This document shows positions 16,500-26,297 of a stretch of DNA of 64,000 bases, piece by piece; positions within the stretch are counted from its first letter, which is position 1, and every line of letters starts with the position of its first letter. The position numbers were made by a program, and so were the translations under genes. Where the stretch lies: NCBI GenBank assembly GCA_964344035.1, contig CAYFLK010000011.1:1-64000 (forward strand), written 5' to 3'. The notes below the pieces were generated by a model. The model was not told where the DNA came from and made no database searches. It saw only the letters and a list, made by a program, of their open reading frames with translations. This stretch comes from UBA1014 sp964344035 (GTDB taxonomy: Bacteria > SAR324 > NAC60-12).

Positions 16500-17117
16500 A
16501 TGTCAAAGACAGATTTCAAGAAAGAAATGAAACACCTTTTTGCGCCTTCTGCAAAGGAATTCGAAGTGGTGGAGGCGCCGCAACTGAATTACCTGATGGT
16601 TGACGGAAAGGGCGATCCCAACGCCAGCGAATACAGCGAGGCGGTGGAAGCGCTCTATGCCGTTGCCTACAAACTCAAGTTCATGAGCAAGAAAGAACTG
16701 GGACGGGATTACGTGGTGCCTCCGTTGGAAGGCTTGTGGTGGGCGGAAGATTTGAGAGTTTTTGCCACAGGGGACAAGGACGCATGGGAGTGGACATCCA
16801 TGATCATGCAGCCGGACTGGATCGATGCAGACATGTTCAACAACGCCTGCGAGCAGGTTGAAAAGGCGAAAAACCCCCCTGCTTTGTCAAAAATACGGAT
16901 GGAAAAGTATCTTGAAGGACTTTCAGTGCAGATAATGCACATCGGTCCTTACGCGGATGAAGCGCCGGTTTTGTCCAGGCTTCACAACGAATACCTGCCG
17001 CAAAACGGATATGTTGAAGCAGGTAAACACCACGAGATATACCTCAGTGATCCGCGCAAAGTCAGTCCGGAAAAATTAAAGACCGTGCTGCGGCAGCCAG
17101 TGAAGAAAACCGCATGA
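16500..17117 (+). CDS. GyrI-like small-molecule-binding domain protein
   Basis: 205 aa from the ATG with GGAG seven nt upstream; the longer in-frame start at 16404 has no such site. Resembles standalone GyrI-like/SOUL-type binding proteins. Visible family segments are VVEAPQLNYLMVDGKGDP, EALYAVAYKLKF, PPLEGLWW, MIMQPDWID, IMHIGPYADEAPVLSRLH and HHEIYLSDPRK, with the conserved aromatic residues and Glu. No DNA-binding domain is attached. It probably binds or hydrolyses a small hydrophobic compound. Neighbours give no clue: a repeat cluster upstream and a convergent TRAP permease downstream. Confidence 0.75.
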   Translation: MSKTDFKKEMKHLFAPSAKEFEVVEAPQLNYLMVDGKGDPNASEYSEAVEALYAVAYKLKFMSKKELGRDYVVPPLEGLWWAEDLRVFATGDKDAWEWTSMIMQPDWIDADMFNNACEQVEKAKNPPALSKIRMEKYLEGLSVQIMHIGPYADEAPVLSRLHNEYLPQNGYVEAGKHHEIYLSDPRKVSPEKLKTVLRQPVKKTA

Positions 17118-17154
17118 GGCAGGGGCATTCCCCTTCAGGAGGATGCAGTAGAAT

Positions 17155-19773
17155 TTATTGTAAAACCCGGGCGAAACCGGTTTTCCTCCTGTGCTGCAAT
17201 GCGATGATTGTCAGCAGAAAGAGAACTCCGGGAAGGTACATCCACTGTTTGGGAGGCTGATCCACCGGAACCTGGACGCTGAGGATCTGCCAGTCGAAAT
17301 CGATGCCTGCTTTTTCCGCTGGGCTGTCGAAAACCACCATGTCCACGACTATCTTTTTTTCTTCGGCACGCAGACCGAGCCCAGCCTGTTCCAAGCGTTC
17401 CGCGCCTGGGCCAGTGTCGCCCATGGGCAGCAGGACCATTTTGCTCACCTGTTCTCCATCAAGATTTTCCCCCTCCACATGAATGCGTAGTTCTGCTTGC
17501 GGTGGGAGCTGTTCCACCGTCTCGATGATGCCGTCAGCCGCGACCACCTGGTTGGGGGGATAGAGCATATCCCACCAGAATCCCGGGCGGAACAGGGTAA
17601 ATGAAATCAGCAGCAGCGCCAGTGTTTCCCACCAGCGGTTTTTCACCAGGAAAAAACCCTGTGTTGCCGCGGCAAACAGGAGCATCGCCGTCACCGCGCT
17701 GATGATGGTCATAAGGAAATGCCACGCGCTTTCGATGCCGATCATCAGCAGTTCGGTATTGAAGATGAACAGGAAGGGCAGAATCGCCGTGCGGATGTCA
17801 TATGTGAAGCCCTGGATTCCGGTCCTGATCGGGTCGCTGCGCGCAATGGCGGAAGCGGCAAAAGCGGCCAGTCCGACCGGAGGTGTATCGTCGGCAAGGA
17901 TGCCGAAATAAAAGACGAACATGTGGACGGCAACCAGCGGCACGATCAGCCCGTTCTTTGCTCCGAGCGTGACAATCACCGGGGCCATCAAAGTTGAAAC
18001 GACGATGTAGTTGGCAGTGGTCGGCAGACCCATACCAAGCACAAGGCTGATCATTGCGGTAAACAGCAGCATCAGTATCAGGTTGCCGCCTGAAATGAAT
18101 TCCACAAATTCAGTCATCACCAGCCCGATTCCGGTCAAAGTGACGGTGCCGACAACTATACCCGCTGTGGCAGTGGCCACACCAATGCCGATCATGTTTC
18201 TCGCACCGGAAACAAGTCCGTCCAGTAATTCAAAAAAACCGCGAAAGACAGCTGTTTTTAAACCGTCTTCCCGCCGAAACCAGGCGAGCAAAGGACGCTG
18301 GGTGAGGACGATGAAGATCATGAACATGGTCGCCCAGAACGCGGAAAGCCCGGGTGAGAAACGTTCTATGGTCAGGCACCAGACCAAAAGCACGAGGGGC
18401 AGCAAAAAAAAGAGACCGGATTTTATGGTGGGACCGGGTTCAGGCAGGTGGGCGATCGCCTCAGCCGGATCGTCCTGCTCCAAATCCGGGAAGCGGGAAG
18501 CATAGCCGAGGAGCAGCACGTACACCACGACCACCAGGATGGAAACGATCCACAGCGCCGATTCCGGGAACGCCTGCTTGAGCCAGCCGATTCCATAGTA
18601 AACGACGGCGGTTACGGTCATGATCACGAGCAGTCCGCTCATCACTCCCAGCAATGTTTGCGCAAGGGTGCGCTTGTAGGGTCTGGGCAGCCCCTGCATG
18701 TTTGCCTTGAGCGCTTCCAGGTGAACAATGTACACCAGTGCGATGTAGGAAATAAGCGCGGGCAGGGCCGCGTGCATAATGACTTCAACATATGAAATAC
18801 CCACGTATTCCACCATCAAAAACGCCGCCGCGCCCATGATGGGCGGGGTGAGTTGACCGTTGGTAGACGCGGCCACTTCCACCGCCCCGGCCTTGTAATC
18901 CGGGAAGCCGACCCTTTTCATCAGGGGGATGGTAAAGGTACCGGTGGTGACGACGTTGGCAATCGAGGAACCGGAAATAAGTCCGGTCATTCCGGATGAA
19001 ACGACTGCTGCCTTGGCGGGTCCGCCCCGCATGTGCCCAAGCAGCGAAAAGGCGACTTTGATGAAATAATTCCCTGCGCCTGCGCGCTCCAACAGGGAAC
19101 CGAAAAGCACAAACAAAAAAACGAAACTTGTGGAAACACCAAGAGCCACCCCGAAAACACCTTCGGTCCCAAGCCACTGATGCGACATGGTCTTGTTCAG
19201 GCTCTGCCCTTTGTGAGCAATCACTTCGGGCATGTATGGTCCGGCAAAGGTGTAAAACAGGAACACCATTGCAACCACCATCAGCGGCGGTCCCAGCGCG
19301 CGGCGGGTGGCTTCAAGCAGCAGCAGCATGCCGGAGACGGCAACCACCAAGTCCCAGGTTGTGGGCAGCCCCATGCGTTCGGAGAGCTCGACATAAAACA
19401 GGTAAAGGTAGCCCGCGCAAAACGCGCTGACAAACGCGAAAAACCAGTCATGCAATGGAATGAACGTGCGGGGCGAACGGCGAAATGGTGGGAAGGCGAG
19501 GAAAACCAGGAAGATTGAAAATGCCAGATGGATGGAGCGGGCCTGCGTGTCGTTCAGGACACCGAAACGGAGGATGAAAGGCAAGGGAGAGGCATACCAG
19601 ATTTGGAACAACGACCATGCCAGCGACACGCCCAGCAGCACTTTTCCGGACCATCCGGACGGAGTTCGTGGGCCGGTTTCGGATTCAGCGACTATTTCAT
19701 CTGCTTTGCGGACTGAGGAGGGGGTCTGATGTTTTTGACCGGATTCTGCTGCAGATGGTTCTGCGGTTTTCAT
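17155..19773 (-). CDS. TAXI-type TRAP transporter, fused permease (DctQ-DctM) with C-terminal DUF3394-like domain
   Basis: 872 aa from the second Met; a start at 19788 adds five residues. Many hydrophobic helices. DctM signatures are visible: SGMTGLISGSSIANVVTTGT, MGAAAFLMVEYVGISY, LGMGLPTTANYIVVSTL and ILADDTPPVGLAAFAASAIA. The last ~130 residues form a soluble segment (IDFDWQILSV) ahead of a final helix, as in TRAP permeases with the DUF3394 tail. It imports an organic solute using a sodium or proton gradient together with the TAXI-family binding protein encoded just upstream (80 nt). Confidence 0.9.
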   Translation of the reverse strand: MKTAEPSAAESGQKHQTPSSVRKADEIVAESETGPRTPSGWSGKVLLGVSLAWSLFQIWYASPLPFILRFGVLNDTQARSIHLAFSIFLVFLAFPPFRRSPRTFIPLHDWFFAFVSAFCAGYLYLFYVELSERMGLPTTWDLVVAVSGMLLLLEATRRALGPPLMVVAMVFLFYTFAGPYMPEVIAHKGQSLNKTMSHQWLGTEGVFGVALGVSTSFVFLFVLFGSLLERAGAGNYFIKVAFSLLGHMRGGPAKAAVVSSGMTGLISGSSIANVVTTGTFTIPLMKRVGFPDYKAGAVEVAASTNGQLTPPIMGAAAFLMVEYVGISYVEVIMHAALPALISYIALVYIVHLEALKANMQGLPRPYKRTLAQTLLGVMSGLLVIMTVTAVVYYGIGWLKQAFPESALWIVSILVVVVYVLLLGYASRFPDLEQDDPAEAIAHLPEPGPTIKSGLFFLLPLVLLVWCLTIERFSPGLSAFWATMFMIFIVLTQRPLLAWFRREDGLKTAVFRGFFELLDGLVSGARNMIGIGVATATAGIVVGTVTLTGIGLVMTEFVEFISGGNLILMLLFTAMISLVLGMGLPTTANYIVVSTLMAPVIVTLGAKNGLIVPLVAVHMFVFYFGILADDTPPVGLAAFAASAIARSDPIRTGIQGFTYDIRTAILPFLFIFNTELLMIGIESAWHFLMTIISAVTAMLLFAAATQGFFLVKNRWWETLALLLISFTLFRPGFWWDMLYPPNQVVAADGIIETVEQLPPQAELRIHVEGENLDGEQVSKMVLLPMGDTGPGAERLEQAGLGLRAEEKKIVVDMVVFDSPAEKAGIDFDWQILSVQVPVDQPPKQWMYLPGVLFLLTIIALQHRRKTGFARVLQ

Positions 19774-19852
19774 GGAGTGAAAAAACAATTGGAACCCGCG
19801 AACGGATTCAGGTGCATCCGCGGGCCCCGGAAAAATCTGGAAAAGGGTTGAT

Positions 19853-20818
19853 CTACATCAAGCCGGCTTCCTTGTAATACTTCACTGCACCGTCATGGAG
19901 CGGAGCGGACAATCCGTCCTTGATCATCTGTTTTTTGTCCAGATGCCTGAAGGCGGGATGAAACTTGCGAAAGGTGTCAAAGTTCTCGAAAACCGCCTTG
20001 ACTACCTCATAGATCACCCTTTCCGGCGTGTTGGTTGATGTAACAAATGTAGCACCTACTCCGAAAGTCTGCACGTCATTTGCGCTGCCGCGGTACATTC
20101 CTCCCGGAATGGTGGCGGTACGGTAGAAATCGTTCTCCGCAACCAGTTTGTCCACTGCCGCGCCGGTGACAGCCACCAACACTGAATCGCACGCAGTGGT
20201 GGCTTCCTTGATGGAACCGCTGGGGTGACCGACGGTGAAAACCATGGCGTCAATCTTGTTGTCGCAGAGTGCTTTCGACTGCTCAGAAGACTTCAGTTCT
20301 GAGGCCAGGGAAAACACCGATTTGCTCCATCCAAGCGCTTCCATGAGCACTTCCATGGTCCCGCGCTGTCCGGAACCCGGGTTGCCGATGTTGACGCGCT
20401 TGCCCTTGAGATCACTAAAATTGCTGATGCCTGAATCGGCACGGGCCACGACCGTAAAAGGTTCCGGGTGTACAGAAAAGATGGCGCGCAGATTCCTGTT
20501 TGCCCCCTTGTCCTTAAACTTGCTGCTGCCATGAAAGGCATGATACTGCCAGTCAGACTGCGCCACACCCATGTCCAGTTCCCCGGCACGGATAGTATTG
20601 AGGTTGTATACCGAACCACCGGTGCTCTCAGTCGAGCAGCGAATGCCATGCTGCTTACGGTTCTTGTTGACCAGCCTGCAGATAGCGCCGCCGGTTGGAT
20701 AGTAAACCCCGGTCACTCCACCGGTGCCGATAGTGACGAAGGTTTGTTCCGCCCAAACGGGCAGACTCATTGTCAGGGCCAGCGATGTTACCGCAAGCCA
20801 CTTCATGGTACGTTGCAT
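19853..20818 (-). CDS. TAXI-family TRAP solute-binding protein
   Basis: 321 aa from ATG 20818 with GAGAGA just upstream; a TTG at 20833 is in frame. The signal peptide MKWLAVTSLALTMSLPVWA precedes mature EQTFVTIGTG. Family signatures: TIGTGGVTGVYYPTGGAICR, IRCSTESTGGSVYNLNTI and ELDMGVAQSDWQYHA. It captures the ligand in the periplasm for the fused permease. The ligand is not predictable. Sulfonates, dicarboxylates and amino acids are all used by TAXI systems. The divergent MurR/RpiR gene is the likely regulator. Confidence 0.9.
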   Translation of the reverse strand: MQRTMKWLAVTSLALTMSLPVWAEQTFVTIGTGGVTGVYYPTGGAICRLVNKNRKQHGIRCSTESTGGSVYNLNTIRAGELDMGVAQSDWQYHAFHGSSKFKDKGANRNLRAIFSVHPEPFTVVARADSGISNFSDLKGKRVNIGNPGSGQRGTMEVLMEALGWSKSVFSLASELKSSEQSKALCDNKIDAMVFTVGHPSGSIKEATTACDSVLVAVTGAAVDKLVAENDFYRTATIPGGMYRGSANDVQTFGVGATFVTSTNTPERVIYEVVKAVFENFDTFRKFHPAFRHLDKKQMIKDGLSAPLHDGAVKYYKEAGLM

Positions 20819-20833
20819 AATCTCTCTCAACAA

Positions 20834-21322
20834 AAGGTTCTTTAAGAAAAACCGGGTGGTGAATCATGAAAGAGGCAAACACTATCCCTCTTCGGACAAC
20901 CATCCCCCTGGAGCGGGACTGTCCACAGGTCCTGAATCGAAAGACCCGGAACATTTCCCCTGCTGCGACACTTTTTCGAACACGAAATGGTGCCGATGAA
21001 AATATGGGAAATTTGTGTTTGAAACAAGTTCAAACATCTTCTCCCATTGGGACATGATGCAATCTATTGATCACGCTATGCAATGGCAAAGGAATCAGGC
21101 ATCATTCGCAAAATAAATTGCGTTGCTGATAATATTGCAATAATATTTGTTTTTCAAGAAATTTTTCGCACGTTTTGCGGCAAATCAGGTTACAAAACCC
21201 AATGAAAGCAAAACCGGCACAATTACTTCTGTAATATCAGCTTGATAGAATTTCCGGCGGCACAGTTTTTGATTATGAAAATCTGACGCGAATATATCCA
21301 AATAACCCGGTTTCCCTTTCCA
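20834..21322. other. Divergent regulatory region between TAXI-TRAP and MurR/RpiR genes
   Basis: 489 bp without a gene. Contains an 8-bp inverted repeat at 21016-21036 and an AT-rich stretch at about 21110-21175 suitable for promoters in both directions. Confidence 0.5.
21016..21036. promoter_or_regulatory. Candidate operator, 8-bp inverted repeat
   Basis: TGTTTGAA-ACAAG-TTCAAACA, a perfect 8-bp inverted repeat with a 5-nt spacer, in the divergent region between a transporter operon and a MurR/RpiR-family regulator. Its position suggests an operator for that regulator. Confidence 0.45.
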
Positions 21323-22273
21323 ATGACGTCTCCTGAATTAAACCATCCGCGCCACCCATTGCCGCCTGAATCATTATATGATTTGAGAGAGCTAGTGGCG
21401 TTCATGGGCGCGAATCGGGGCCAATACAAATTGGGGGCAAAATCATATGCGGCGTTGGTGAAACTGGTGAACCAGCCCAAAACGGCCGCGTTTTCATCAA
21501 TCAACCAACTTGCGGAACAGGTCGGCGTCAACGCGTCCACCCTGACGCGGCTGGCCACGCGTTTGGGTTACAAAGGATTCAACGATTTACAGCATGTGTT
21601 TCGACAGCACATGGCAACAGAAAATCATTTTTACAGCAGCCGGGTCGAACAATTGATTTCGACCAGTCCCAACAATTCACAAGCAGGCAGTCTGGAACTG
21701 ATTAATCAGGTGGCAGGTGATGAGGCAGTTAATATCAAGACCATGATCAATCAATTGGACCCGGCTTCCATAGACAAAACCATTCACCTGCTGAGCAGGG
21801 CGCGATCTGTGCGCACTTATGCGCAGAGACAGTTTTATGGGTTGGCAGCATTTTTTTCTTACTGCATGGGACTGATCAGGGAAGATGTTTCAGTACTCGG
21901 AGAATCAGGACACGGCGTTCCTCACGCATTGGCACAGCTGAACCACCAGGACGTGATCATCGTATTCGGCAGTGAGCCCTATACGCGTATCGCGGTTGAA
22001 ACATGCCGTACCGCTTCGGCAAACCAAATACCGACCGTTGTGTTTGTGGATTCATTTGGTGCGCCTCTGGCAAGCAGTGCGCATGCAGTTTTTGCCATCC
22101 CCACCGCGGGACATTTCTACAGCAACAGCACCGCTGCCTGGGTCATTCTGCTGGAAGGGCTGCTGTCCATACTGGCCCGTTATTACGGGAAAAAGGCATT
22201 GAACGCGTTATCCCATCGGGAACAGCTTTTCCATGAAATGGGTGTTACCTACAGCGAACACAAAGACCGATGA
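21323..22273 (+). CDS. MurR/RpiR-family transcriptional regulator (HTH + SIS domain)
   Basis: 316 aa. The N-terminal RpiR helix-turn-helix is recognisable at FSSINQLAEQVGVNASTLTR then LATRLGYKGFNDLQHVFRQH (about residues 60-105). A C-terminal SIS domain (about 145-290) follows, with SRARSVRTYAQRQFYGLAA and QDVIIVFGSEPYTRIAVETC. It probably senses a phosphosugar or pathway metabolite and controls the divergent TAXI-TRAP genes and perhaps the downstream acyl-CoA synthetase. In marine bacteria this family often controls organosulfonate or amino-acid catabolic clusters (general knowledge). Confidence 0.88.
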   Translation: MTSPELNHPRHPLPPESLYDLRELVAFMGANRGQYKLGAKSYAALVKLVNQPKTAAFSSINQLAEQVGVNASTLTRLATRLGYKGFNDLQHVFRQHMATENHFYSSRVEQLISTSPNNSQAGSLELINQVAGDEAVNIKTMINQLDPASIDKTIHLLSRARSVRTYAQRQFYGLAAFFSYCMGLIREDVSVLGESGHGVPHALAQLNHQDVIIVFGSEPYTRIAVETCRTASANQIPTVVFVDSFGAPLASSAHAVFAIPTAGHFYSNSTAAWVILLEGLLSILARYYGKKALNALSHREQLFHEMGVTYSEHKDR

Positions 22274-22461
22274 ACATGTACTCTTCTTCCATTGGGCAAG
22301 TCCCGGTTTTCCCTCACCGGGCAGCAAGCGGCAGCATTCCCCTTCCTACACACCATTTCCCTTGAATCAATCCTTTTCTCATGAGACTTAGCCATGATCG
22401 CCCATGACTATGCGTTGACGATTTATGCCCGCAAGAACGGGCTGCGTGTTTATCTCCGGGT

Positions 22462-24627
22462 ATGCAGATGAAAAGTCCGCTGCATGACTTCCTCGCGCCT
22501 GACTCGATTGCCATTGTAGGCGCATCCGCGAACCCAACCAAACGCGGGTACAAAGCCATCACCGGGTTGTTGAATGACGGATATGCCGGGGCAATTTACC
22601 CGATCAACCCGAAGGCGAACCAGATCCTGGGGATCAAAGCCTATGCGTCCCTTTACGACCTCCCGGTGCAGGCCAATCTGGCTTTGATCTGCACCCCGGC
22701 GAAAACTGTCCCGGACATTGTCGAGCAGTGCGGCGCAAACGGCATCAAAGGCGCGGTTATCCTCGCCAGTGGTTTCGGTGAAGTGGATGACGCCGGAATT
22801 CAACTGGAACAAGACGCCTTGGCTTCTGCTCGCAGGGCTAATGTACGAATTGTTGGTCCCAACACATCTGGGTTTTTTAATCTGCACAAGAAGGTCAATC
22901 TGCTGGCGCTAGACAATGTGAAAGCGGGAAATATCGGCATCATTTCCCAGTCCGGCAACATGCTGCTGGCGCTCGCCCTGGAAGCCGAACACAACGGTCA
23001 CATCGGCTTCAGCACATACGTCGGGCCGGGGAATCAAATCGATGTCGGGTTCGCGGATTATCTGCGTTTCCTCGGGGAGGAGAAAAACACCCGTGTGGCG
23101 GCGCTTTACGTGGAAGGATTCAAAAACGGCAGGGAGTTTCTCGAGGTCGCCAAAGAAACAGTGCGGATAAAGCCGGTGGTGGTTTACAAGTCAGGCAGCA
23201 CAAATGAAGGCCGGCAATCCGCCAGTTCTCATACCGGCGCGCTTGCGGGAAGCTACGGAATGACGGTGAACCTGTTGCGCCAGTCCGGTGTCAGCGTGGT
23301 GGAACAGTCCGATGAAATACTCCCGGTTGCGGAAGGGCTGGGTTTGCTTCAGCACGCCCGGGGAAACCGGGTGGCGGTACTGGCAGACGGAGGGGGGCAG
23401 GCTACCATTGCCTCCGACCGCCTTTCAGAAGCGGACCTTGTGCTGTCTCCGCTGGGCGACAAAACACGGAATGCGCTGGGAAAGGTGCTGCTTCCACAAG
23501 CCTCGCTGGCGAACCCGGTGGATGTTGCCGGAAGCACAGACGCCAGCCCGGGACTGCTTTACAACTGTCTTGAGATTCTTGCGGCAGACGAGTGTGTGGA
23601 CATGGTTTTGCTGGTCGGCATGTTCGGAGGCTATGGAATTCGTTTCACTGAAAAACTCCAGCACGAGGAGATGCAGACCGCGGTCGCAATCGCTGATCTG
23701 TCACGAAGGATTGAAAAACCGTTGGTGATATACAGTTTGTATACACCGGTGAAACCTGATGCGCTGATTGAACTGCGTAAAGCAGGACTGCCTGTTTACG
23801 GATCAATCGAGCATGCCGTCCGTGTGCTGGCAGCATTGGCGGAGCGCGGAAACTTTATCCGGAGAGCAAAAACGGTGGAACCGGTGCAACCCCTTGAACC
23901 ATTGGCGGAGGTTTCGGATACCCTCAGGCACGCACAGCAATCCGGACGTGATTTATTCGAATATGAAGCCGGGAGTGTGCTGCGAAGTTACGGTATCACT
24001 GTACCACGACAGATGATGATTCGGTCAAAATCGGAATTGTCTTCCATTACCGAAACGTTTGGAGACCTCCCGCTGGCTATGAAGGTGGTTTCCCGAGACA
24101 TCCTGCATAAATCCGATTCCGGAGGGGTGAAGCTGAATCTGCGGGGTGAAAAATCCCTGCAGCGGGGATACGATGAAATCCTCTCTTCGTGTAAAACCAG
24201 CAACCCAGAAGCCGAAGTTGAGGGGGTATTGCTCACCCCGATGGCGGGGAAAGGCGTTGAAGTTATAATCGGCGCCAAGCGGGACCCCATCTTTGGCCCG
24301 GTCCTGATGTTCGGGCTGGGGGGTGTATTCGTCGAAATCCTTGAAGACGTCGTGTTCCGCTCCATCCCGCTTTCCTTGACGGACGCCCTTTCAATGATCA
24401 GTCAGATTAAGGCGAAAAAAATCCTGGAAGGCGCAAGAGGGGGGGCACTGGTGGATAAAGAAGCGCTGGCGGAACTCATCAGCAAGGTTTCGCTTGTTAT
24501 CGACGCGCATCCGGAAATCGCGGAACTGGACCTGAACCCGGTGGTTGCAAACTCCGGAGGATGCGAAATCGTAGATACCCGCGTCATAGTTGACAGGGAC
24601 CATTCTGCCCGGCGCACTGAAATTTGA
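22462..24627 (+). CDS. NDP-forming acyl-CoA synthetase (acetate-CoA ligase family)
   Basis: 721 aa, alpha-beta fused form. Residues 1-130 are the CoA-binding Rossmann domain (SIAIVGASANPTKRGYKAI, INPKANQILG). Residues ~150-460 are the succinyl-CoA-ligase-like domains (IISQSGNMLLALALEAEHNG, KSGSTNEGRQSASSHTGALA, with the phospho-His region SSHTGALAG). The C-terminal ~220 residues are an ATP-grasp domain (MKVVSRDILHKSDSGGVKL, GVEVIIGAKRDPIFGPVLMF). It converts an acyl-CoA plus NDP and phosphate to acid, CoA and NTP, or the reverse. It likely acts with the neighbouring TPP enzyme, acyl-CoA dehydrogenase-like protein and CoA-transferase on an imported acid. Confidence 0.88.
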   Translation: MQMKSPLHDFLAPDSIAIVGASANPTKRGYKAITGLLNDGYAGAIYPINPKANQILGIKAYASLYDLPVQANLALICTPAKTVPDIVEQCGANGIKGAVILASGFGEVDDAGIQLEQDALASARRANVRIVGPNTSGFFNLHKKVNLLALDNVKAGNIGIISQSGNMLLALALEAEHNGHIGFSTYVGPGNQIDVGFADYLRFLGEEKNTRVAALYVEGFKNGREFLEVAKETVRIKPVVVYKSGSTNEGRQSASSHTGALAGSYGMTVNLLRQSGVSVVEQSDEILPVAEGLGLLQHARGNRVAVLADGGGQATIASDRLSEADLVLSPLGDKTRNALGKVLLPQASLANPVDVAGSTDASPGLLYNCLEILAADECVDMVLLVGMFGGYGIRFTEKLQHEEMQTAVAIADLSRRIEKPLVIYSLYTPVKPDALIELRKAGLPVYGSIEHAVRVLAALAERGNFIRRAKTVEPVQPLEPLAEVSDTLRHAQQSGRDLFEYEAGSVLRSYGITVPRQMMIRSKSELSSITETFGDLPLAMKVVSRDILHKSDSGGVKLNLRGEKSLQRGYDEILSSCKTSNPEAEVEGVLLTPMAGKGVEVIIGAKRDPIFGPVLMFGLGGVFVEILEDVVFRSIPLSLTDALSMISQIKAKKILEGARGGALVDKEALAELISKVSLVIDAHPEIAELDLNPVVANSGGCEIVDTRVIVDRDHSARRTEI

Positions 24628-24689
24628 AGCCGGTTGTATTTGATATGACGCGATTGAGCTGGAGATGTCTGAGTGTAGACAAGTCCGCG

Positions 24690-26297
24690 TCAGAACCTCC
24701 CATCGTATGCTTTGCCTCCGATCACGCAAGCCAACAGTGTGAAGGTATTCCCTTCGAATGCGCCATCCAACGCTTCTGAAAGTTCGTTGCGCGTGAAAAT
24801 CCAATATCCGCTTCCTCCAAACGCCCTGGCCACAGCGGGAAAGTCTGTGCCGCCGAAATCCACCCCGGTGTTTGGCAACCCGGACTTGCGCTGTTTCATT
24901 TCAATCAGGGCCAGCGACTCATCAACGAACACTATGATCACCACCGGTATTTTCAAATCGCGCAACGTTGCCAGTTCGCCAAGCACCATTTCCAGTCCGG
25001 CGTCGCCGACAAAGGTAACGACCGGACGTTCCGGAGACGCCAACTGGTAACCCATTGCCAGCGGGAGCGCGCAGCCCATCGTGCAGAGCGCGGTGGATTG
25101 CAGCAGACCCCTTGGCTCGTAACACTCCCACTGCTGACTCAGCAGAATCCGGTGCGCCCCGCTGTCCGCCGTGGCCATTCCATTACGGGGCAACAACTTG
25201 CGCACAACATCAACCACGGCCCCAGGTCCCCATTTCTCTTTGCCGGAAAACTCGGATTTCAGTTCGCCGCGGACTTTTTCCGCTTCACGGTCTTTCCAGA
25301 CGGGCCGCGGAGTAATTCCATTACGCAAGGTATTCAATCCCTCGCCAACATGGCCGACAAAACTAAGACATGCCTGGTGCATGTAATGAGTGTTCGGCAC
25401 GGCACAAAACTCAATCACCCTCGCGTCTTCGTCCCAGGGGTCGCGCCAGCCGACACGCATCTCGATGGGGTCGTAACCGGCCAGCAGAATGAAATCGCTT
25501 TTCCGTACCAACGGCAGCAAATGCTGGTCGGCCAAAGGCGAAAGTCCGGCCCCGCCTAGGGCCAGCAAGTTGTCTTCCGGAAGGACCCCTTTGGCCTTGT
25601 ATGTCGTGATCAGTGGAATGCGGAAGTCCAGCGCAAATTCGGCAACCGCTTCCTCCGCGTTCTGATTCAGCACATCCACCCCGGCAATCATCAAAGGCCG
25701 AGTTGCTTCGCGAAGCCAGTTTCTGGCGGTTTCCAAATCCACTCCTTCGGAAGGAGTCGCCGGTGATGGAAACTTCCGGGCAAGAATCGTTCGTTCCGGT
25801 TGTGCTTGGGCCGCCACGCTGATCGGCACATCAACATGCACCGGGCCGGGCTGTCCGTCCAGCGAGATGGATACAGCCTTGTCTATCGCCACATCCACCG
25901 CGCCATCCACCACCGTGATGCTGGCTTTTGTGACCGATTGTAACAATTCACCATGGTCAAAAACTTGATGCGTGTAAGTAAGGGCTTCGGAGGCATCCAC
26001 ACATCCGGTCAGGAAAATAATCGGCACACGATCCTGGAAAGCATTGGCCACGGCATTCACAGCGTTGGCGACTCCCGGACCGATCGTAGCCACCAGAATT
26101 CCGGGTGCGCCGTCAGCGTGAAATCCGCCTTGGGCCATGAATCCGGCGCAGTTTTCATGCTTGGTAAGCACAAATTCAATTCCGGATCTGCGCAGGCCCT
26201 CAATAAGCGTCAATACTTCACCGCCCGGAATGCCGAACGCCCGGCGGCATCCGGCCAGATACAGCCGTCTTCCAATAATGTCCGCTGCGTTCACCAT
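24690..26297 (-). CDS. Thiamine-diphosphate-dependent enzyme, acetolactate-synthase-like
   Basis: 535 aa with the three-domain ILVB/decarboxylase layout. The N-terminal Pyr domain has the cofactor-activating Glu48 in TKHENCAGF. The central domain starts near residue 190. The C-terminal PP domain has GDAGLEMVLGELATL as a variant of the GDG-x~26-N motif (Ala for the second Gly). The substrate is unknown; family members include acetolactate synthase, sulfopyruvate and phosphonopyruvate decarboxylases and 2-hydroxyacyl-CoA lyases. Its start overlaps the stop of the acyl-CoA dehydrogenase-like gene by one base (TAATG), so the two are translationally coupled and likely in one pathway. Confidence 0.82.
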   Translation of the reverse strand: MVNAADIIGRRLYLAGCRRAFGIPGGEVLTLIEGLRRSGIEFVLTKHENCAGFMAQGGFHADGAPGILVATIGPGVANAVNAVANAFQDRVPIIFLTGCVDASEALTYTHQVFDHGELLQSVTKASITVVDGAVDVAIDKAVSISLDGQPGPVHVDVPISVAAQAQPERTILARKFPSPATPSEGVDLETARNWLREATRPLMIAGVDVLNQNAEEAVAEFALDFRIPLITTYKAKGVLPEDNLLALGGAGLSPLADQHLLPLVRKSDFILLAGYDPIEMRVGWRDPWDEDARVIEFCAVPNTHYMHQACLSFVGHVGEGLNTLRNGITPRPVWKDREAEKVRGELKSEFSGKEKWGPGAVVDVVRKLLPRNGMATADSGAHRILLSQQWECYEPRGLLQSTALCTMGCALPLAMGYQLASPERPVVTFVGDAGLEMVLGELATLRDLKIPVVIIVFVDESLALIEMKQRKSGLPNTGVDFGGTDFPAVARAFGGSGYWIFTRNELSEALDGAFEGNTFTLLACVIGGKAYDGRF

